Source: a virus. From it: a DNA stretch of 64,000 nt. Shown here in pieces: positions 60,530 through 64,000 of this stretch. Both the position numbers and the translations under genes were made by a program. The notes under the pieces were generated by a model, which saw only the letters and a program-made list of their open reading frames with translations, was not told the DNA's origin and ran no database searches. How positions within the stretch are numbered: position 1 is the first letter of the stretch; each line of letters begins with the position of its first letter. The stretch covers positions 29,706 to 93,705 of the IMG/VR virus record IMGVR_UViG_3300043775_002839, one strand, 5' to 3'.

Positions 60530-60793
60530 ATGAAATATAAAGTTTATATGACACAATACGTAACAGCTAGAGTTGCGGTAGAGATAGAAATTGAATCAGA
60601 CAAGGATACTGACGAATTAGAGGAAGAAATTTATGATGCTATTGAGGATTGGACAAGGCTTTCAAGGTTTGACCCAGATATAGAAGAATTTCCAGGTTCA
60701 TATGTTGCTAAATCTTATAAATATGATTTAAAATATGATGGAGATGATGGAGATGAGATAGAAGTTTATATTGAAAAAAATGAGGTTGAATAA
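60530..60793 (+). CDS. Small acidic hypothetical protein
   Basis: 87 residues, beta-alpha with a very acidic C-terminal half (ESDKDTDELEEEIYDAIEDW; KYDGDDGDEIEVYIEKNEVE). Could be a DNA mimic or binding partner of the ligase; no family recognised. Seven bases after the ligase stop. Confidence 0.55.
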   Translation: MKYKVYMTQYVTARVAVEIEIESDKDTDELEEEIYDAIEDWTRLSRFDPDIEEFPGSYVAKSYKYDLKYDGDDGDEIEVYIEKNEVE

Positions 60794-60831
60794 AAAATCA
60801 CATTAAAAAACTTCTATCTTCATATTTATAA

Positions 60832-60840
60832 GATATATAA
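60832..60840 (+). promoter_or_regulatory. GATATATAA box immediately before the ATP-grasp gene
   Basis: Exact box, but only three bases from the ATG, unlike the usual 17-37 nt. If used, transcription would start inside the gene or give a leaderless mRNA. Confidence 0.3.
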
Positions 60841-60843
60841 TAC

Positions 60844-61797
60844 ATGAAAAGAATTAAACTATTTGAACAGTTTATTGCAGAGAAGGAGGACAATTCTGAT
60901 TTGCATAAAATCTATTTGGCTATTGATCCTGGTAGTGGGCACCGATGGTGGTCCTATAAAGACTTTGCCGGAGATAATTTCTTTGTACAGGTAACACTTG
61001 ACAATTATAAAGATATTGACATTAACCCAGAATATCCAATCCTTACATACAATTCTGGAGTAACTCAAAAGCTCCTAGACGAAGGGTTGATTAAAAAAGA
61101 AAATGTCTACAACCATCCAGAGCATATTAAACAGTCTGGTTCTAAGGCAGAATTCCATAAGTTGGTTGAAGGCGATGAAAATATCCCAAAAACTGCTCAT
61201 AATGAAAAAGATGCCCTAGAGATTGGATTCCCATTAATTGGAAAACCAGCAGAGGGACACTCAGGACTTGGTATTCAAATCTTTAAGGATCAGAAATCAT
61301 GGGACGATGCAGACCATTCGAAATTAGATGTTTATTCAGAATATATTGATAAAGCAGCCGAACACCGATTGATTACTTTTAAAGGAAAACCATTCTTTTG
61401 GATGGAAAGACAGCCAATGAACGACAAAGCAAAATCTGGAGATGGAAAAGGAGCTGAAAAAATGATGTTCAAATATATCAAAAAGGATGTTACCAAAATA
61501 CCAGGAAAATTCAACGACCTTGTTGAAAAGTTCGGTAAAATATTTTCAGACTTACCATATATCTGTTTTGATATTATGGAAGACCGTTCTGGAAAACTAT
61601 ACATAATTGAAAGTAACAGTCAACCGGGAGTACCGTTTGATTCTACAGTTCAGGCATACAGACAATTATTTAATGATTTCTACGGTCGCGATGTAAATCC
61701 AGCGGCTAACACCGAGCTCGAGAAATTGAGTAACTATATGATTAAGAAAACCCTGGACTTTGACCCAAAAAGATTTGAAATCGATGAAAAAATTTAA
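60844..61797 (+). CDS. ATP-grasp protein with capsid-targeting-like N-terminus
   Basis: 317 residues. It starts MKRIKLFEQFIAE|KED, closely resembling the T4 internal-protein peptide (MKTYQEFIAEA), with an IxE cleavage site. The body is an ATP-grasp ligase fold: FPLIGKPAEGHSGLGIQIF (Lys and Gly-rich loop), VYSEYIDKAAEHRLITF, then DIMEDRSGKLYIIESNSQPG with the Mg-binding Glu and Asn. This architecture is like RimK/glutathione-synthetase enzymes that ligate amino acids or peptides. Substrate unknown. Overlaps the next gene by 14 nt. Confidence 0.75.
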   Translation: MKRIKLFEQFIAEKEDNSDLHKIYLAIDPGSGHRWWSYKDFAGDNFFVQVTLDNYKDIDINPEYPILTYNSGVTQKLLDEGLIKKENVYNHPEHIKQSGSKAEFHKLVEGDENIPKTAHNEKDALEIGFPLIGKPAEGHSGLGIQIFKDQKSWDDADHSKLDVYSEYIDKAAEHRLITFKGKPFFWMERQPMNDKAKSGDGKGAEKMMFKYIKKDVTKIPGKFNDLVEKFGKIFSDLPYICFDIMEDRSGKLYIIESNSQPGVPFDSTVQAYRQLFNDFYGRDVNPAANTELEKLSNYMIKKTLDFDPKRFEIDEKI

Positions 61798-62230
61798 ACT
61801 ATTTGAAGAATTTAAAAATTCTACAGCATGTCCAGTTCCGACTAAAGACCTAGAAGTTAATACTAAAAACAGAGACCGTGCAATTAAAGCAGAGCATATT
61901 GAATATGGTCCCTTAAATGTTGACGAACCTGCTGGATTTTGGGAACATATTGCAGACCACTGGAATACTAGCGTAGAAGCTGCTAAAAAATCATTATGCG
62001 CAAACTGTGCTGCATTTGATGTTTCACCAAGAATGAAAGAATGCATGCCCGGAGAATTAAGCGACCCAGATGGTGAATTAGGATATTGTTGGATGCACCA
62101 GTTTAAATGTCACTCTGCAAGAACATGTTATACGTGGGCTAAAGGTGGACCAATATCAACTGACAAAATCTCTTTTAATTGGCAAGAGAAAAATCAAGAC
62201 GCTGCAATGAACAAAAATCCTATAAAATAA
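61784..62230 (+). CDS. Cys-rich protein with targeting-like N-terminus
   Basis: 148 residues from the ATG at 61784 (an upstream in-frame ATG at 61760 is deeper in the previous gene). It begins MKKFKLFEEFKNS, sharing the family N-terminus. Six Cys lie in CANCAAF, KECMPGE, GYCWMHQFKCHSARTCYTW, a pattern suggesting a metal or Fe-S site. I recall a similar Cys/Trp/His block in marine phages, without a function. Overlap with the ATP-grasp gene suggests a shared complex or pathway. Confidence 0.65.
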   Translation: MKKFKLFEEFKNSTACPVPTKDLEVNTKNRDRAIKAEHIEYGPLNVDEPAGFWEHIADHWNTSVEAAKKSLCANCAAFDVSPRMKECMPGELSDPDGELGYCWMHQFKCHSARTCYTWAKGGPISTDKISFNWQEKNQDAAMNKNPIK

Positions 62231-62231
62231 T

Positions 62232-62774
62232 ATGAAAAGAATTAAATTATTCGAAGAGTTCTTGAATGAAAAGGAGAATGTAACGCACAATTTTAATTGC
62301 GCAATGTTATACTTTGACTTTCCGGCAATGGCAACTCTACACCAATCAATTCGACCTGAAGATATATACACAGTAGAAGCAGATGAAAGTTACGGTCTTG
62401 AAGATGAACCTCACTGCACCTTATTATACGGACTTCACCCTGAAGTAACAGTGGACCAAGTTGCAGATAAATTAAAAGGAATCAAACTTGGTGAGTGCGT
62501 TGCTCACAATCTATCTCTTTTTGAAAATAAAGACTTTGATGTCTTAAAATTTGATATGGAAGGTGATAATCTTCACAATGCAAATAAAGCACTTAGCTCG
62601 CTTCCGCACACTACGGACTATCCGGATTACATGCCACACATGACTGTTGCCTACTTAAAACCAGGTAAGGGTTCTGAATACTTAAAAATATTAAACTCGC
62701 AAGAGCATTCTCTAAAACCACTTCATATTACTTACAGTATGACAGATGGCTCTAAACAAAAAATAGATTTATAA
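62232..62774 (+). CDS. 2H phosphoesterase, Acb1-like, with targeting-like N-terminus
   Basis: 180 residues. After MKRIKLFEEFLNE|KEN (family N-terminus with an LNE protease site) comes a 2H phosphoesterase domain: first HxT as HCTLLYGL at 61-63, second HxT as HMTVAYLKPG at 136-138, with LFENKDFDVLKFDMEG and YPDYMPHMT between. This layout (EPHxT.YG, FEN...DVLK, F/YPDY.PH.T.AY.K.G) resembles phage Acb1 proteins that cut the cyclic nucleotide signals of CBASS. A role in 2',3'-cyclic or tRNA end repair is the alternative. If packaged, it could act from the first moment of infection. Confidence 0.72.
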   Translation: MKRIKLFEEFLNEKENVTHNFNCAMLYFDFPAMATLHQSIRPEDIYTVEADESYGLEDEPHCTLLYGLHPEVTVDQVADKLKGIKLGECVAHNLSLFENKDFDVLKFDMEGDNLHNANKALSSLPHTTDYPDYMPHMTVAYLKPGKGSEYLKILNSQEHSLKPLHITYSMTDGSKQKIDL

Positions 62775-62776
62775 TT

Positions 62777-62956
62777 ATGAAACAAGAATCATTAGACAAA
62801 ACATTAGGACTTGTTAGACACATTCTAACATTTATAGGAGGTTACTTTGTAACTTCAGGAGTTTTAACAGAACCTACTCTTAGCACAGGAATTGGTGCAA
62901 TTGCAACTCTTATCGGTGTGGTATGGTCAGTTATTGATAAAAATAAAGCAGTATAA
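62777..62956 (+). CDS. Two-span small membrane protein, holin candidate
   Basis: 59 residues, absent from longer-gene lists: MKQESLDKTLGLVRHILTFI, GGYFVTSGVLTEPTLSTGIG, AIATLIGVVWSVIDKNKAV. Two hydrophobic helices joined by a short loop, with a basic C-terminus; GAIATLIGVVWSVIDKNK resembles small phage holins. Starts two bases after the Acb1-like gene. The lysis role is inferred; no endolysin is seen in this window. Confidence 0.55.
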   Translation: MKQESLDKTLGLVRHILTFIGGYFVTSGVLTEPTLSTGIGAIATLIGVVWSVIDKNKAV

Positions 62957-63018
62957 TTTGAAACAAGTAGGTTTCGGATTGTATAACTTTAAAATTAAAT
63001 AACATTAAACAAACCAAA

Positions 63019-63189
63019 ATGAAAAAAGTATTTTTAGCATTAGCATTTATTGCAGCATTAGCAGTTACATCTTGTAATAAGAAAGTAGAAACTACAACAA
63101 CAGGAGCAGACTCTACATCCGTAGTAGTTGATTCAGTTGCAGTAGACACTATAGCAGTAGACACTATAGCAGTTGACACTTTAAAGTAA
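63019..63189 (+). CDS. Small lipoprotein
   Basis: 56 residues with a signal peptide and lipobox (MKKVFLALAFIAALAVTSCN; cleavage before Cys19), then a Thr/Val/Asp-rich tail with VDTIA repeats. It would be lipidated and displayed in the envelope. Phage lipoproteins of this kind can block superinfection or modify receptors. Short leader (ACAAACCAAAATG) with no promoter box right before it. Confidence 0.75.
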   Translation: MKKVFLALAFIAALAVTSCNKKVETTTTGADSTSVVVDSVAVDTIAVDTIAVDTLK

Positions 63190-63214
63190 TTAAAACTTTA
63201 ACAAAATTTTAACA

Positions 63215-63242
63215 CTCCAGACTTTCGGGTCTGGGGTTTTTT
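63215..63242 (+). terminator. Terminator after the lipoprotein gene, overlapping a promoter
   Basis: Stem CTCCAGAC/GTCTGGGG (with one G-U pair), loop TTTCGG, then a T run. Confidence 0.82.
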
Positions 63243-63254
63243 GTTTATATTTAC
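63222..63254 (+). promoter_or_regulatory. Early-type promoter CTTTCGGGTCTG / TATATTTAC
   Basis: Same 24-nt geometry; drives the genes at 63272 and 63496. Confidence 0.6.
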
Positions 63255-63271
63255 ATTATAATTAAAACAAT

Positions 63272-63496
63272 ATGATACGAAGTAAACAAGAAAAAAACGG
63301 ACCGATTATTATAGACCTTACAGGTCCTGATGGAAATGCATACGCTCTTATGGCCTATGCTAGAAGATTTGCAACCCAATTAGGATGGTTAGACTGTGGG
63401 TCGGCACTTATTAACGAAATGATGAGTGGAGACTATGAGAATCTACTACAAGTATTTGATAATGCATTCGGTGAATTTGTAATCCTAGAAAGATAA
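63272..63496 (+). CDS. Small hypothetical protein
   Basis: 74 residues: IIIDLTGPDGNAYALMAYAR then a helical segment (LGWLDCGSALINEMMSGDYE). I recall similar short proteins in many phages, but no function. Overlaps the next gene by one base (TAATG). Confidence 0.62.
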   Translation: MIRSKQEKNGPIIIDLTGPDGNAYALMAYARRFATQLGWLDCGSALINEMMSGDYENLLQVFDNAFGEFVILER

Positions 63497-63855
63497 TGGC
63501 TAAATATAAAATACCTAGAGACCGGGTCTTTAAAGACTTTGGAATCATGAGAACGCTTACAGGTACCTATATCTGTCCGGGATGGATTCCTGTAGATGAA
63601 GGAACAACCCGAGAGGATGTAGAGTTTAGCGACGATATAATTATTGAGAAACCAATAGTTTCAACCCAATTGAAGACTGAGACTCAGGTAGACCTTGAAT
63701 TTGTGGTACCATCATCAAATGGAAAATCTGAATACTTGGTCCGTTTTCAGAGAGGAGTTTGGAGTTGTAACTGTCCCGCATCAAGTTTCCGAAGAGGAGA
63801 TTGTAAGCATATCAAAGCCCTTTCAATTGAAAACCAACCATTTGAAAATAAATAA
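63496..63855 (+). CDS. SWIM zinc finger protein
   Basis: 119 residues ending in a SWIM motif: C91-x-C93 ... C103-x-H105 (WSCNCPASSFRRGDCKHIK). SWIM fingers bind DNA or proteins, often in recombination and transposition factors. The N-terminal 60 residues (KYKIPRDRVFKDFGIMRTLT) have no recognised domain. Could be a small recombination or host-regulatory factor. Confidence 0.75.
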   Translation: MAKYKIPRDRVFKDFGIMRTLTGTYICPGWIPVDEGTTREDVEFSDDIIIEKPIVSTQLKTETQVDLEFVVPSSNGKSEYLVRFQRGVWSCNCPASSFRRGDCKHIKALSIENQPFENK

Positions 63856-63895
63856 AAAATAAATGGAATTTACATTGAATTTCATGAAACAAAAA

Positions 63896-63904
63896 GATAT
63901 ATAA
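63896..63904 (+). promoter_or_regulatory. Late-type promoter box GATATATAA near the window end
   Basis: Exact box; a start codon follows at 63967, 62 nt downstream, longer than usual. Confidence 0.45.
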
Positions 63905-63966
63905 TACTATAATATACATAAGAAAATTAAATCTTATATATAATTAAGACAAATAAAACAATTACA

Positions 63967-64000
63967 ATGCAAACAATTCAAAGACATATCATTTTTATGG
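63967..64000 (+). CDS. Start of a gene cut by the window end
   Basis: Begins MQTIQRHIIFM; only 11 codons are visible, so identity and even coding status are uncertain. Confidence 0.35.
   Translation, partial: MQTIQRHIIFM

Noticed and set aside
63863-63904. Short frame MEFTLNFMKQKDI near the window end
   Set aside because: Thirteen codons overlapping a promoter box; too short and without support.
1-64000. tRNA or rRNA genes
   Set aside because: No cloverleaf with matching acceptor and T-arm sequence was noticed by eye in the intergenic regions; a tRNA search program was not available.

Overview
The window is about 64 kb of an AT-rich, T4-like (contractile-tailed) phage genome. Nearly every gene is on the + strand; only two convincing genes are on the - strand (32419-32919 and 51168-51305). 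T4-type hallmarks include a family B DNA polymerase, gp45 clamp, UvsX, gp41 helicase, gp46/47 nuclease, gp44 and probably gp62 clamp loader, gp55 late sigma factor, gp4, portal gp20, prohead protease gp21, capsid gp23, terminase gp16/gp17, sheath gp18 and tube gp19. Starts lack Shine-Dalgarno sequences and sit in A-rich leaders. One promoter class (TTT(A/C)C, then TATATTTAC) resembles the Bacteroidetes consensus TTTG/TAnnTTTG, and a small lipoprotein gene is present. I infer a Bacteroidetes (probably flavobacterial) host.

Layout: 1-14264 is a replication/recombination and nucleotide block: 43A (polymerase N part), nrdB, an HNH endonuclease, nrdA, two short terminated intergenic segments, clamp, 43B (polymerase C part), a uvsX gene broken by a split intein with an endonuclease gene between the halves, gp41, gp47 and gp46. 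14277-23211 encodes fibres and adhesins (collagen-like fibre, 1852-residue repeat protein). 23272-32424 encodes gp55, gp4, portal, a protease-scaffold fusion, the capsid protein and internal head proteins. 32985-37248 returns to replication (clamp loader, FEN-type nuclease) with a glycosyltransferase. 37283-51156 is terminase, sheath, tube, tail chaperones with a likely +1 frameshift, and a tape measure protein with 65-residue tandem repeats. 51168-63855 is an accessory/early region of small genes, DNA and RNA repair enzymes, an ECF-type sigma factor, an Acb1-like 2H phosphoesterase and a lipoprotein.

Two promoter families recur. A GATATATAA box lies about 17-37 nt before 14 genes, including all head and tail operons, and is a good candidate for the gp55 late promoter. 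A second family, TTTTACCGTGTC or a variant, with its start exactly 24 nt before TATATTTAC, heads the accessory genes and often abuts the previous gene's terminator.

The most interesting points are: (1) the fractured uvsX with a split intein flanking an EDxHD/Vsr-like endonuclease and a palindrome resembling the empty insertion site; (2) the split DNA polymerase with four genes inserted; (3) a family of proteins sharing an N-terminal MK(R/K)IKLFE(E/Q)F-(I/L)xE peptide resembling the T4 capsid targeting sequence, fused to unrelated enzymes including an Acb1-like anti-CBASS candidate, which suggests enzymes packaged in the head and delivered with the DNA; (4) the gp26/gp51 CTT-TAA frameshift candidate; (5) the protease-scaffold fusion with an internal start. 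All functional calls come from reading motifs; no searches were run.
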